Shown one piece after another: positions 33,974 to 45,015 of a stretch of 64,000 bases of DNA. The stretch is taken from the NCBI GenBank assembly GCA_022559985.1, contig JAFJTR010000084.1, positions 1-64,000 of the forward strand, read 5' to 3'. A program made the position numbers and the translations under genes. The stretch's first letter is position 1. Each line of letters begins with the position of its first letter. Origin of the DNA: Parastagonospora avenae f. sp. tritici 18332-5. Its lineage: Eukaryota > Ascomycota > Dothideomycetes > Pleosporales > Phaeosphaeriaceae. Under the pieces are notes generated by a model. It was not told the origin of the DNA, ran no database searches, and was given only the letters and a program-made list of their open reading frames with translations.

Positions 33974-34980
33974 CTAGAACGTCTCCTCCTCAACACCCTC
34001 AGCCTCCGGCGGAATCTCGAAGCCCTCTTCGGTCGAGTAAAGAATGTTCTGAATCTGCTTGAGCAGACCCTCGTCCTTCTCGAGCTCAGGGTCAGCCTCC
34101 ATCGCTTGTTGAATGAGCAGCTCAATATCGCGGAGCTTGCTGAAGTAGAAGTCCCGTTCACGCTCAAGGCCCGAGACTGTCTCCTTCAGCTGGTTGTTCT
34201 CTTCCCGCAGCGCAGCGCTGGCAGCTCCTCCCCCAGCAGCGAGCGGTGTGCGCGTCCTAGGCGCGGCAGTGTTGCTGGCGGCCGGCGCTCTTCGGGCAGC
34301 GGCGGGTGCAGCACGCGGTGCACCGCCCCCGGAAGCGGGCATAGCGCCCGAGCCCTTGCGGCGTGCGACGGGATCGTATTCGTGGCCAGGAAAATGCTGG
34401 TCCCAGTATTGCTTGACGAATTGCAGGAACTCGAGGTTGTCCTGCATCTTGCACTTCACGAGTGACTCAACACGGATAGGCTTGTCGACTTGGTGCTTGG
34501 CGAACGTGTCTGCGCGGTGTCAGTGATATGAAGCAACAGTACGAGAGCCTCTATATGCTCTCATCGGCGTAGAGACGTACTCTGCAATATCTTGAAATTC
34601 TGCAGATATGCATACTCGGTGTTGGCGTTGAACTTGACTCGCGACATGGGGACGTCATCTGCGGTGTCCATTAGAGACTGACGGCTGTTGGATATGTAAT
34701 ACTACTGACAGAAGATGCTGTCGAAGATCTGGCACAGTGCTGCGCTGAAGCATGTATTAGCACCCGCCTGCTTCTTCTAGAGGCTGTCCGTGTGACGTAC
34801 CCTGTCCCGCATTGTTCGACTTTCGTAATGTTGAGCTGGAGGAGGTTGTTTAACCAAGCGACGAGTTCTTGTCTGTAGGGAAGCCCTGGTCAGCATGTGT
34901 GCTGCTCATTGCGCGCCGTGGCCCGAAAAGATGGCCGTTGGAGCCTGAGCCCCTCGCAAAACATACCTGGACTCTCCCAT
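33974..34980 (-). CDS. BIM1: EB1-family microtubule plus-end binding protein
   Basis: Five exons, 34980-34967, 34872-34801, 34744-34710, 34658-34581 and 34509-33974, give 244 residues. The calponin-homology domain (about 1-110) reads MGESRQELVAWLNNLLQ...KVEQCGTGAALCQIFDSI, VPMSRVKFNANTEYAYLQNFKILQ, KCKMQDNLEFLQFVKQYWDQHFPG. A Pro/Ala/Arg-rich linker follows. The EB1 C-terminal dimer domain is LKETVSGLERERDFYFSKLRDIELLIQ. The protein ends EEETF, resembling the EEY/F tail that binds CAP-Gly domains. It tracks growing microtubule ends and recruits partners for spindle and nuclear positioning. The first exon is only 14 bases and the third 35. Confidence 0.93.
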
Positions 34981-35363
34981 CGTGAACAGATGTGTGATGC
35001 GCCTGTCGTGAGGAATTCAAGGATGAAAATGTGTCGGTGAGTACGCGACTGGAACGGGGAAAGGAGAAGTGGCGTGGAAGGGGATATTATCGGGCGCGGC
35101 TGTTTGTTGATCCTGCTGGCTTCGTTGGACGGCAACCACGATTTCATCTTGACCCCACGATAGCGGCGGCGCTAAATTAGCGCCATCATCACGTGTCCAT
35201 TATTTCGAAGTCTCTCGATGCGACGTGCATTGTTGCGGAGGAAGGTGTTTCAAATCTTTACTTAGGGAACAATGATAATCGCTAATTACTCTGCATGACC
35301 GCTGGGCTTCCGTACGAGCAAATCGTCCCCGAACTCATCAATCTCAACCTCAACCACAAAGTC
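34981..35363. other. Intergenic between BIM1 start and the DOMON protein 3' end
   Basis: This 383-base interval should hold the BIM1 promoter. A minus-strand frame crossing the BIM1 start (35147-34890) is a shadow. No other feature is seen. Confidence 0.45.
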
Positions 35364-36771
35364 CTAAGTCTGCTTTGGCTCATAGTGGCCGTTGGTAGGA
35401 GGTACGACCGCACCTTCACTGCCGTCCGAGCCAGCCCTCTCCTTCTGCTGAATTGTCACCTTCCTGCGCTTCTCTCCAATGACCGTAGCAGCAACCCAAG
35501 CCAACCACATGAATCCAGCGATAACGCCGTACGCGATCTTGCCTGAGTTTGTGTTGTTGGCGAGGCGAAGACCAAGACCTCCATTGATTATACCAAGAGT
35601 GATCGCAGCACGACCGACCCAGATGTGTCCATAGGACCAGAGAGTGCGGCCGTTGTGCACCTTGAAGAGTCTGTGATGCAGGGCACCAAGAATCGGCTGG
35701 AAAAAGAGAACTGCGAGCACCACCAACCCGATGATGGGGTGGTAGCTGTTTAGCAAGCCCAGCCCGCATGCAAGGTGGATACCAAGGCCAGCCGCAGCAA
35801 TGTATACCATGTAGGCAAAGATTTGGAAGCCGCCGTGGATCCAGGCAATGCCAGGGACAGAAGCAAGGCGGATTGCGATGGCTCCAGCTGGGAAGAGAAT
35901 GACAAAGGCAAGAGATGCAAGAACGCCGTGGGCAATGAGCATGGCTTGCCTGTTGCTGCTTCCGCCACCGGTAGAAGTGATGCCGCCAGGACCTCCATTA
36001 GCATTTCCAGGGCCAGCAGGTCCAGCGCCTGATCCAGCGCCTGATCCAGCACCTGGTCCAGCTGGGGCGGCGGTGAGAAGAGGGTTTACGCTGTTTCCGC
36101 CCTTGGCAGTCGCAAAGTCCCAGGAGAAAGTGTCGTGTCCCGTGTGTTGTCGTATCGAAGCGGATTGAGAGTCGGAGTTCTTGGGACCGTTGGATGGGTT
36201 GAATGCATAGACCCAGTTTCCTTTCGACGACTTGAAGTCCATCGTTCCGCCGGACCAACTGTTGCAATTGGAGCCTGGACATGGATTAGCTGATGAGCTA
36301 TGCTCAAGGCACGCGGCGCGCCACCACGAGAGGTATACATACACTTTACATTCGCGGTCATGATACCGTTCGCAACGCCTGATCCCTCGAGCAACGTGAC
36401 CTGAGCCTCGCTGTTAAGGTCCGGGGGAACATATCCGCTAGCTGTGCGAGGCGACAGGGTCACGTTGTTGCCATTTGCGGATGTGTACACCAAGAACATG
36501 TTTGAGCCGGCCATGCTCGTTCCCTGGCCGAGCGCCACCCATTCATGACTGCTGGGAGCTGAGATCTGGAAGAAAATATCGCCACTTCCTGATGATGCAG
36601 TGCTATCGGGAATGTTGAGCTTGAAGCACACATCTTTCGACGGACATACACTGGCCACTTGAGCCGAGACTTGACTTGCTACTCGTTGTTAGCATGGAGC
36701 ACAATCCTCAAAGAATGTATGCACTCACTAAAAGCCAGCAATGCTGACGTTGTCGCACCGTTGAGCTTCAT
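35364..36771 (-). CDS. Secretory-pathway DOMON/CDH-cytochrome plus cytochrome b561 membrane protein
   Basis: Three exons, 36771-36729, 36678-36343 and 36274-35364, give 429 residues. A signal peptide (MKLNGATTSALLAFTSQVSA) precedes a DOMON/cellobiose-dehydrogenase-type cytochrome domain (about 25-200; VCFKLNIPD, HEWVALGQGTSM, MFLVYTS, GNWVYAFNPS, HDTFSWDF). A Gly/Pro/Ala linker with AGSGAGSGAG repeats leads to five or six helices of cytochrome b561 type. These contain the heme-ligand His candidates in IAHGVLA, WIHGGFQ, YHPIIGL, ALHHRL and YGHIWVG. The design is a trans-membrane electron conduit from an outside heme domain to an inner quinone or ascorbate pool, but the partner is unknown. The tail is short and basic. 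The introns are 50 and 68 bases. Confidence 0.88.
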
Positions 36772-38983
36772 GTTGTTATTGCTTCCAGCGACTCTGCTGC
36801 TGTGCGGGCGACAGATAGACCTTGCTTCTCAGGTCGGCTACTCCAACTCTATGTATGCTCGGGAGTGTAAGGTTCCGTGATGCGCCAGCTAGACGGAGAG
36901 GCAAGAAGGGCTAGATGCACGTGGATCGCAAGCGTTCAAGCCTCAACGGGACGAGAGGGTGTCGAGTCACTGTGCGGAATCAGGTCCGTTTGTATTGGCT
37001 TGTATGTGGGCGACAAAGGACTTAAATAGAGTCGATCATTGTCCAACACAGAACCCGCAATTGCTGCCGAACGCGTAAGGTTCAGAAACAGGCTGTACAC
37101 TGAACAGCCAGCTCGGCGCAATTCTACTCGCAGACAAAACCATGCTGTAATCATGGACGTTTGGCTGCATGTGGAGAGTCGGGGACCCGAGGAATGGGAA
37201 TGGGCGTTGCCAACAGCCACGCGCTATGCGTCATTGAGCACAGTAGGGCTCGAGGGTCGAGTACCCGCGACCTATTAGAAATTTGCGGGCTTATCCTGAA
37301 GCCATGAATACATGGATTGTATCAGTTGTAGGGAAGATGTGAGGGGTACAACGTCTTAGCCTGGACGCGTGGTAGAGGCTGAGTTCGACCAGCCAGTATC
37401 GAGCGAATCACAACTGCGGTATTTCGCATCTGAGCTCGTCCGAAACCAGGGGGAACGTGTCACAACTCATAAATGCTATGATTTATGCATGCTGGTGAGT
37501 CTTGGATCTTGGAGCAACATGTTGGAGGGCATCTTGGAAATCTGCCCAGCATTGGGAGATTGCGCGATGCACGCTGCCACAGAAGTGTCTGGCGTCTACT
37601 TCGCGAGATGCTGCTAGAGGCAACAACCACAGCTCTGCGCAAATGCATCATCCGCACCATCGTGCACAGCGCCGCCTTCCACCATCTTACATTACGCCAA
37701 GGTCACATGCCATCTTCGTCATAACAGTGCATCTCGAAGCTTCTCGGAGAGTCAGTCTGGACAACACGGTGACAAGCAAATCCATCCCTACCCAGGGCTG
37801 CCATGGCGGGCTCGCCAAAAAATAGCCGGCCTCACCTGCCCTATGGGAGGTTAAGCGCAGATTACTTCCGCTGCACCTAGTTCCCCCCGTATCTGGTGGC
37901 GCAATATGGTCTCTGCTCGCGATGAAAGCTCCGATATGCTGCCGCGTCATCCTTACGGACGAACCGCTTACTTGTCGACACGCTCAGCGACCGTCTTATT
38001 ACACCTCCGATCTGAAGCAGCCATTGCCATGAGTGTGGCTACACACGACCCCTCTGCTATAATTCTGTGTTCTGGCAACTGCAATCAATTCCGATGTTTG
38101 CGCAGCCCGACACTTGCAATTAACCCTGAATACAAAGTCACGCTGAAACGTGGGGAAGCCGTTGGTCTCATCAAAACACAACTGTAGACCATACTCTCTA
38201 CGTCCGTACAACGTTGTATATGATCACAAACGCCCTCGCTTCCCAGGGATGTGAACAGTTCGTGGCAGTCAAAAAGGCCCGTCTCAGTACCGAATTAGGC
38301 CCTATACCCCGGCCTATACGCGCTGCACCGCCTCAACAACACATCGACGATGCTCAAAACACTCTGCGTCACCGAAATACATACCGCCGACAATTAAACA
38401 TTGGATCATACGAGGTGTCGGGGAGGAGGGCGCAGTCGAGCAAGGCCATAACAGGCAGGCGCATGCGGCCTCAGGCGCGAATGTGAAGGTTTTCAGCTTC
38501 GCCGCTTACTACAACACTCGTACCTGCCCAGGTGAGCGTAGGTCATCACGTGTAATACGCGATCGTTGACAATGCACACGCTGCGATACGGTCGCTACCA
38601 CAGCCACGATCTGAAGCCTTGAATTTGACATCTGGAATTTTCAACGTCTCAGCAACCAGGTGGACCAACTAACCGCCCTTGGCAGTTACATGCGAACATT
38701 CCAAAAGAGATTTAGGGATTCCATTATGGACGCGCAAAAGGCTCTTTCAGTGCACAGGGCAGACGTTGTCCATCCTTTTTCAGAGGCTTGTCAGCTTCAC
38801 CGTGACCAAGGGGTCTAGGTAATCTCCACGGTGCTCTTCTTGCCTAGAACATTTTCAAACAACAGGACATTCGCGAAATTGTGGTCGTGCGAGAGAAAGT
38901 TAGGTTTTGCTCTCCTTTGTTCTTTGGTCATGAAGTGTATCTATTTTCATATCATTGGGTTAAACATTCGCTCGTCTCAAGCC
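36772..38983. other. Gene-poor 2.2 kb interval
   Basis: I found no supported gene. Many short frames occur on both strands (for example 37039-37278, 37369-37617, 37687-37950, 37906-38187, 38214-38486, 38831-39292), but none shows a domain, signal peptide or convincing splice partner. Composition is close to the genome average here, without the TAG/CTA excess of the first 8.8 kb, so it is not an obviously RIP-damaged repeat. Confidence 0.45.
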
Positions 38984-39764
38984 CTACGCCTGAAACCCTG
39001 TCTCTCTTCTCGCACTCTTCTCCGCCTTCACTGCCGCAAATGCCTGCACAAGAGCTGGATACCACACATTCATCATCTTCTCATCCCCGCTGTCGCTCGG
39101 GTGAACTCCATCCCTCAGGTCGCTCGACACAATTCCCGTATACTGATCCACAACCCATATCGGGCTCTTGGTCTGATTCAAACTCTTTGCCCATGGCGGA
39201 ATAGCAGCGTTCAATTCCTGAATATGTGCATTGTAGGCTCCCCCGAGCTCGATGGGGAGGATTTGTGCGACCTGTGGAGAGTAAATGAGTGAAAGAAATA
39301 AAGCGGCGTATGAGGGAGCAAGAACGTACGACAATCTTCATCCTCGGATTGCTCGATCGCATCGTCGCAACCAACTTCGTATACGCCGCGATGATGTCTG
39401 ATGTCAAAGTCAAGTGCACGATATCGTTCGTGCCCAGATGCATGGTAATCACATCCGCCGGATTCGCCTTCAGCCATCCCTCCAACTGGTTCTGCTTCGC
39501 AATCTCAACGGCGAGAAAGCCAGAGTGACCCTCATGGTTTCGATCGTACTTTGCATCCGTGCAGTTTCTATCATGGGTCGAGGAGCCCACAAAGTTGACC
39601 GACGCGAATTCCGTACCTTGGAGTTTTTCCCAGAGTTTCGCGCGCCAGCAAACATCGTCGGTGATGCTGTCGCCAAAGGGCATGTAGCGGATGTTTCCAT
39701 TAGTGGCCATTGCGGTGGCTGTAACGACCAGCGTTGAGAGGATGAGGGGTTTGAGGTAGATCAT
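38984..39764 (-). CDS. Secreted SGNH/GDSL esterase, CE3-like
   Basis: Exons 39764-39330 and 39271-38984 give 240 residues. A signal peptide (MIYLKPLILSTLVVTATA) is followed by block I YMPFGDSITDD (nucleophile Ser), GHSGFLAVEIA (block II Gly), ITMHLGTND (block III Asn) and DLRDGVHPSDSGDEKM (block V Asp and His). This matches secreted acetyl-esterases of family CE3 that deacetylate xylan. The substrate is inferred from the family. The intron is 58 bases with a GTACGT donor and restores VVAQILPIELGG. Confidence 0.88.
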
Positions 39765-40345
39765 GATGGCTTTGGCGCTAACTTCTTAGTGTACTTTGTT
39801 CGAAAAGGTGATTGTGAACTGGATTGGTATACACATGGCTCTTTGGCCTCATATACACCGTCTCTCTTGCACCCGACATCATTCCATGCTGACGCTGAAG
39901 TTAGGGTAGCAGTTGCTAGAATGCGCCACGGTTGCATGGAGCAACGCCCCATTCTTCAGGACACAGCTGGACGGAGCAAGGAAGGTTGTGATTACAGTTT
40001 GGCTGAGGATGCTATTACCACTTCGTGGCCAATGACAGGCGCGGAAACGACACCGGTCTCATGCTCGAGCGACGCACATAAGACGGATGTGAGATATTCC
40101 TCGATATAGTCTACATAGTTCTTACCAAAGCCTTTTTGATCGTCGCTTACGGGCGGATAGGCATCGGATCTGCTCTCCAGAATCATTAGAGGGCATACAC
40201 TGGGACGTCATTCCAGTCTGACAACAAGATTAGGTTTGGAGAACGGAATAATCTCATGGCTGCATTCATGCTGAGCTGGCATGTCTCTTTTCGAATTCAT
40301 CGTTCCAACTCCCGACACACAGTACTTTACCCTCCTTCCACATCT
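39765..40345. other. Intergenic between CE3-like esterase and ALKBH6-like gene
   Basis: A 581-base interval, with both flanking genes on the minus strand. The left part should hold the esterase promoter. No further coding signal is seen. Confidence 0.45.
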
Positions 40346-41162
40346 TCACCTCCTCCCAACCCCCCCAAGAACCTTACTCGCCGCCGAGCTAACCTTGAGC
40401 ACATCCCTATACGTCAAGCTAACCCTCGTCCCCCTCATGCTCCTCCCTCCCCCCTCCGCAATCTTCTGCCCATCCCCCAAAAGCCCCCAATTCGCAACCG
40501 TCGCATCATTAAGATCTTCATCGACCTCAACCGGCGCAATGCCATGCATGAGATCGACATACGCGCCCCCAGCCGTGATGAGCAGCGATCTCGGCTCCTG
40601 GAAGATGCGCGCGGGAAGTCCGTCTTCGCCACCACCGCCGTCATCTGGTCTTGGCAGGATGTCCAGCACCAGACTGGAGCCGAGAGACACAGTTGCGACG
40701 ACGGGGGCGTAGGCGCTGCCGTCTTCGTGCGGCATTATGCCCTCGCCTGCGCGGTACTCGTTGATTAGGACGTGGTTGGGTTGGCGGTGGGGCGTGGCGT
40801 CGAAGACGCCGAGGGCTTTGAAGCGCTGGAGCACTGGGTTGGATAGATAGTCTGGCAGGGGAGATGCGAGTAAGGTGTTGTTTTTGGTGAGAGTTGATGG
40901 GTGCGCTTGGAGGCGGCGATGTGTAAGTTGCGTCCATCGCTGCGCTGGTATCTGCACGTTTGTTAATCAGGTGCTCAGAACGAAAGGACATGGTTGATGT
41001 AAAGATGGCCGCTGAGTGAAGAGCACACGTATATACCTTGTTCAAGATGGATGCTTCTTCCTCTGGCGTGATGAAGTTTGGAATGTAGTAGAACTCTGGT
41101 GGAAGACCAACTATGCGGAAAGCCTTCAAATCATGCTTCGCAGTCATGTCGATGGTCAACAT
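40346..41162 (-). CDS. AlkB-like Fe(II)/2-oxoglutarate dioxygenase (ALKBH6 type)
   Basis: Exons 41162-41037 and 40951-40346 give 243 residues. The protein starts with a conserved LPPEFYYIPNFITPEEEASILNK segment, then IPAQRWTQLTHRRLQ. The double-stranded beta-helix follows, with GEGIMPHEDGSAYAPVVATVSLG (iron ligands His and Asp in HED), GGAYVDLMHGI (second iron His) and RGTRVSLTYRDV (Arg that binds 2-oxoglutarate). This order and length fit human ALKBH6, whose substrate is still poorly defined. The protein is cytosolic or nuclear with no signal. A second in-frame ATG five codons in is an alternative start. The intron is 85 bases. Confidence 0.9.
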
Positions 41163-41659
41163 TTGGAGTGATACACCCTGTTATTTCAAGTCTCTTGGGA
41201 GATATGTGATATACGCGTGAAAATCCAAGTTGAAAGTTGGTGATAAGCGGTGAGAGTACGTTGCAGACTATGAAAGGTACATGACCTGCTTAGATAATCT
41301 GTCGCGTTCTCACGTGGGCCTCTCAGGTTATCGATCACATATTGCGAAACGATACGATCTTTCAAATGCAGATGTGTAATGTAATAATGTGAATCGCTAT
41401 GTGTGTATATCGAAAGTGTATATGCTTGATGTGGCTATGTAAACTCAATAAAGGGAGGAAACAATCACTCAACCTTTCTAACCCTAAATGAGACACGCGC
41501 TGCGCTCAAAGAGAAATCCATAATTTCAAAATGCTCCGCATGTATGCAACCCTCCACAAATACGAGACATGGTGTCAAATGTAAGCGTCCGATGCACTGA
41601 GGAAGGAAACAATGCCTGGGAATGTTCCACAACTTTGTAACACGAAAGAGATCCAGTTT
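41163..41659. other. Intergenic between F-box gene 3' end and ALKBH6-like start
   Basis: These 497 bases are A/T-richer around 41340-41480 and should contain the F-box gene terminator and the promoter of the dioxygenase. No gene is recognised. Confidence 0.45.
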
Positions 41660-43774
41660 TCACATCACAGTGCATCCACCAGGACCACTTCTTGCTCGTC
41701 GGCGGCGACCGGTGCCTCCAGTCACACCAGCGCCACCCTCCTCTTCGTCGGCATGCATCATCTGCGCTTCGCGAGCTCTCCTGCGTCGACGACGCGCACC
41801 CGCGCCGCCCACACCAGCCTCCTCGTTCAGCATCATCCAGTCGGCCCACTTGCGCTCCAGGCGTGCGGCCGCAGAAAAGTCGCCTTTGAGAACACGCTTG
41901 GTGTGCTCCTCAACTGTGGGTTGCCAGTTGTAGAAGCACTTCAATTGGATGATCTCGCGCGGGTAGGTGGCGACTCGAGACATGGAAGCTTTCGAGGGAC
42001 GGGTGATTTCTGCATTGCGTGATAGGACCTCGCGAACGCCGGTCCATGTAACGTTGGCGCAGTCGTAGGCCACGATGCGGAGGCCAATCTCAGGACGTTC
42101 TGAAGCGGTCAGCCCGCGGCCAAGTCGGTTGCGGTTGCGCATGCTTGCAGCGGCTTCGGTAAGGACGAGGTCGGATATGCGAGTGTTGTCCATCTCCAGC
42201 GAGTTGAGCTTTGAGCAAGCTTTCAACACGGGCAGCATTCCAGCATCGCCGAGGTTCTCACAGTAGGAGATGCACAGGTGTCGGAGATGCGCAGCACTGG
42301 CAGATCCCGCCAATGTTTTAAGCACCTCGTTTGTGAGACCATCGAGCTCTTCAATGTCGAGATGTGTCAAGAGTGGCATGGTAGGGAGTAGTGCCATCAA
42401 AGCGTCGTCAGTCAGTCCACCGCACTTGGAGACCTGGAGGCCTTCAAGATGGGGGACGTTTCCGACCAACCTCTTGAGTCCAGTGTCGGTGATGGTGCGA
42501 CATCGAGTAAGGTCCAGATGCTTGAGCTTGCGAGGAGGCACAACTGGCCGGTCAGTGAGCACGTCGACTTCTTCGCCCACACCCTCCATGAGGGCAGCAA
42601 GCGACTCATCGCTGAGGCTGTCGCAATTCATGAGGACCAATCTCTCGAGGGTGTTGCGCTTGAACAGCTGGACCATGAGGTCAACATCGTCCCAGCCTCG
42701 CACCTCACCAGCTCTCAAATCTCTTAGCCTGGGGCAACCCTCTACAACCTTCTTGAGCCCGCGATTGTCAATGTTGTTGCACCAGGAGATATTGAGCACC
42801 TCGACTCGCGAGCAGCTAGAAGCAATAATCTTCATGGCTGCATTTGTGGCACCTGCAAGACCTGAAAGGTTCACATGTACAAGACGGCTGTTCTGCAGCA
42901 GGAAGCAGTGTATTGACGTGCGATCGATGCGGCAGCCTTCCAGCGAGAAATTCTCCAAGTTCTGGCACGACTGGATCCAGCCATTCTTGTTCCACTGTTC
43001 CTTCAGCTGCACACAGCCCCTCAGATTCAAGTCCTTAACAAAAGGACCTGCCGATGTTATGATATTGACCAAGGCGTTGGCGGGGATGTCGCGGTAGAAA
43101 GCGCTTGTATCGAGATCGCCCCAAAGTTGGCCGTCGAAGCACATCTGGTGCCAGGATCGTGAGACTCGCGAGCAGCGTACGACTTGTTTCGGCTCGAGAT
43201 GTCGGAGTATCTGCATCCGGATCTCGGTAGGCATATCGCCCCAGAAGTTGAAGTTTGGTCGCTTCTGGACCTGCTTCTTTACGGGCCGCGAGAAGTAGTC
43301 GCTTTCAACCTCAATGCCACTTCGCGACAGTGGTCGGGCAGAAGGCAGAGGTACAGACGATGCTATATCGGGGGTTCGCATGTGGATGCGGGTCCTTTCG
43401 TCCCAGAATGGACTGCCTGGCGGGCTATTGGCGACTGAAGTGGGAGCGGTAGAGAAGCCATTCGACAGCTCAGACCCAAACGAGCTGCCGAACGTGTTGC
43501 TGTAGGGCGAGCCTGGTGATGCCAACGAGACACAAGACATTGATGCTTTTCCGCCACTTCTCAGACTGTGTGAGCGTGGTCTGCTCAGGCCGGCTAGACT
43601 CGACGAAGAGCCCATGCGTTGCAGTCCATTTAGTAGTCGCTGTCTGCCCTTGAGCTTGGGTCGTTCAATCATGATAGCCTCGCTGGGAGGAGTGCCTGGA
43701 GGCGAAGGGGTCATTTCTCGTGCATGGTCGACGACAACAGAGTCAATAGATAGAGGTTCCATGGTGGGCGCCAT
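41660..43774 (-). CDS. F-box/leucine-rich-repeat protein ending in a CaaX motif
   Basis: This is a single exon of 704 residues starting at the ATG at 43774. The first 165 residues are Ser/Pro-rich and disordered-looking. The F-box (about 175-215) reads FWGDMPTEIRMQILRHLEPKQVVRCSRVSRSWHQMC. At least ten leucine-rich repeats of the Cys-containing type follow (LKDLNLRGC, LENFSLEGC, VEVLNISWCNNI, LERLVLMNCDSL, LKHLDLTRCRTI, LHISYCENL-like units). The C-terminus is basic (ARRRRRRARE) and ends GGCTVM. F-box LRR proteins are substrate receptors of SCF ubiquitin ligases; the fungal relatives are Pof2/Grr1-like. The terminal CTVM fits a farnesylation box, as in membrane-anchored mammalian FBXL2/FBXL20. 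The substrate is unknown. Confidence 0.88.
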   Translation of the reverse strand: MAPTMEPLSIDSVVVDHAREMTPSPPGTPPSEAIMIERPKLKGRQRLLNGLQRMGSSSSLAGLSRPRSHSLRSGGKASMSCVSLASPGSPYSNTFGSSFGSELSNGFSTAPTSVANSPPGSPFWDERTRIHMRTPDIASSVPLPSARPLSRSGIEVESDYFSRPVKKQVQKRPNFNFWGDMPTEIRMQILRHLEPKQVVRCSRVSRSWHQMCFDGQLWGDLDTSAFYRDIPANALVNIITSAGPFVKDLNLRGCVQLKEQWNKNGWIQSCQNLENFSLEGCRIDRTSIHCFLLQNSRLVHVNLSGLAGATNAAMKIIASSCSRVEVLNISWCNNIDNRGLKKVVEGCPRLRDLRAGEVRGWDDVDLMVQLFKRNTLERLVLMNCDSLSDESLAALMEGVGEEVDVLTDRPVVPPRKLKHLDLTRCRTITDTGLKRLVGNVPHLEGLQVSKCGGLTDDALMALLPTMPLLTHLDIEELDGLTNEVLKTLAGSASAAHLRHLCISYCENLGDAGMLPVLKACSKLNSLEMDNTRISDLVLTEAAASMRNRNRLGRGLTASERPEIGLRIVAYDCANVTWTGVREVLSRNAEITRPSKASMSRVATYPREIIQLKCFYNWQPTVEEHTKRVLKGDFSAAARLERKWADWMMLNEEAGVGGAGARRRRRRAREAQMMHADEEEGGAGVTGGTGRRRRARSGPGGCTVM

Positions 43775-45006
43775 AGTATGGGACACAGCTGACGGGTCAG
43801 CGCGGAGAAAGGGACCGAAGGCTATGAACGAGCGTGTGGTTTGTCAAGAAGATAAAGTGACAGGCTCGGAACCTGGGAGCAGGAGAACTAAGAGGAACGA
43901 CTGCAGGCAATGAGCCGAGCTGACCTGGCGTCTGGGCTGAGCGGTTTATGGAGGCTGATGGGCCGGCTTCCAGAAAGCGGGGAGGGGTCCGTGAACGCGA
44001 CGGAGGAAGAAGCGTCGTTCTCGTTCAATAGCCTTCGCAGTCCATGGAATCTAGAATCTAGAATCTAGAATCTAGAATCACATGAAGAGTTGGAGGACTT
44101 GCAAGAAGGTTTGCAGAGCAGTATACATGAACACACGATTATCGCACGCTTTGCATTCACTGCAGGATATTTCGCTGTAGATATGCTGCAAGGTGCCTGT
44201 CGCGTTATCGTTATCGCGGTTTCCCGCCCGTCTTGCGCTATCGGGCACATGGCCACCCCACCACCAAGACAGATCATCCGCCAAACCGCTGAGACCAGCA
44301 GCGTCGCCTGCAACCTCATCCACACACACAACCCGACGCAGACACTCTATGAAGAATGAGTTGCACAGCACAACGCAGCACATGCTGGGGGGCAAGTTTT
44401 CCGGGCTTCTTCTGCACGCCGTCAACTCTGCAGTATGCAGGGACAGCATCAGCAGCCTCTTTCGGTAGTTTGCCCACCAATCTAGGCCCGCATTAGACAG
44501 TAGCTCACTGCGAGAGGCTGAGCCCAGGAACCCAAGGCCATCCTCTCTGCCCGCTAGACAGGCATGGACCTTTCTGCCGGGCCACTCGTCGGTACCACCG
44601 GCCCCAGACTGTGGAGAGTGGAGAGCTTGCGACTGCCACGCTGCTGCGTTTCCACTGATCGCCGTCAGTCAGCCTTTTGCATGCCGAACGGTGGAATGCA
44701 TGTTTCTGAAAGCGACGACTGACCTGTGACGCCATGAGCATGCTGGCTGGCGAATTTGAGTGAGCACGCGGAACGTTTGCAGGGGTCGGGAGTGAGGTCA
44801 GATGTCACCATGCGACGGCTTCGTGGAACACATGTTTCTCTCTTATCTGCGAGCGCACCATATACACCTCAGGACGAACTTTGCATGTGGAAATTTCTAG
44901 TTGGAGGCCAAGTCGCTCCATCCCACACAGCGTGGGGTAACGCTGTTCTGCCGAGTCTGGCTCAGACCTATGGCTCAGACCTATGGCTCAGACCTATGGC
45001 TCAGAC
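43775..45006. other. Intergenic 1.2 kb with two tandem-repeat tracts
   Basis: No supported gene. Frames at 44065-44449 (minus) and 44505-44741 (minus) are motif-free. It contains the 7-base tandem tract near 44046 and runs into the 13-base tract at 44959-45015. The F-box promoter should lie just right of 43774. Confidence 0.45.
44046..44079. repeat. Short tandem repeat, 7-base unit GAATCTA
   Basis: Four perfect head-to-tail copies of GAATCTA are followed by a partial copy. It is a simple noncoding minisatellite-like tract. Confidence 0.9.
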
Positions 45007-45015
45007 CTATGGCTC
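44959..45015. repeat. Tandem repeat, 13-base unit GGCTCAGACCTAT
   Basis: Four perfect 13-base copies plus a 5-base partial copy end at the 3' end of the DUF7053 gene. The last full copy supplies the stop codon of that gene (TAG at 45009-45007, minus strand). Confidence 0.92.

Noticed and set aside
33815..34465. Plus-strand 216-codon frame antisense to BIM1
   Set aside because: The minus strand carries the complete EB1 architecture; the plus frame is Leu/Arg-rich shadow.
36772..38983. Possible hidden degenerate transposon in the 2.2 kb gap
   Set aside because: No TAG/CTA excess, no motif of RT, integrase or transposase in any frame that I could read.
44065..44449. Minus-strand 123-codon frame between F-box and DUF7053 genes
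   Set aside because: No recognisable domain, no signal peptide and poor context; I could not support it as a gene.
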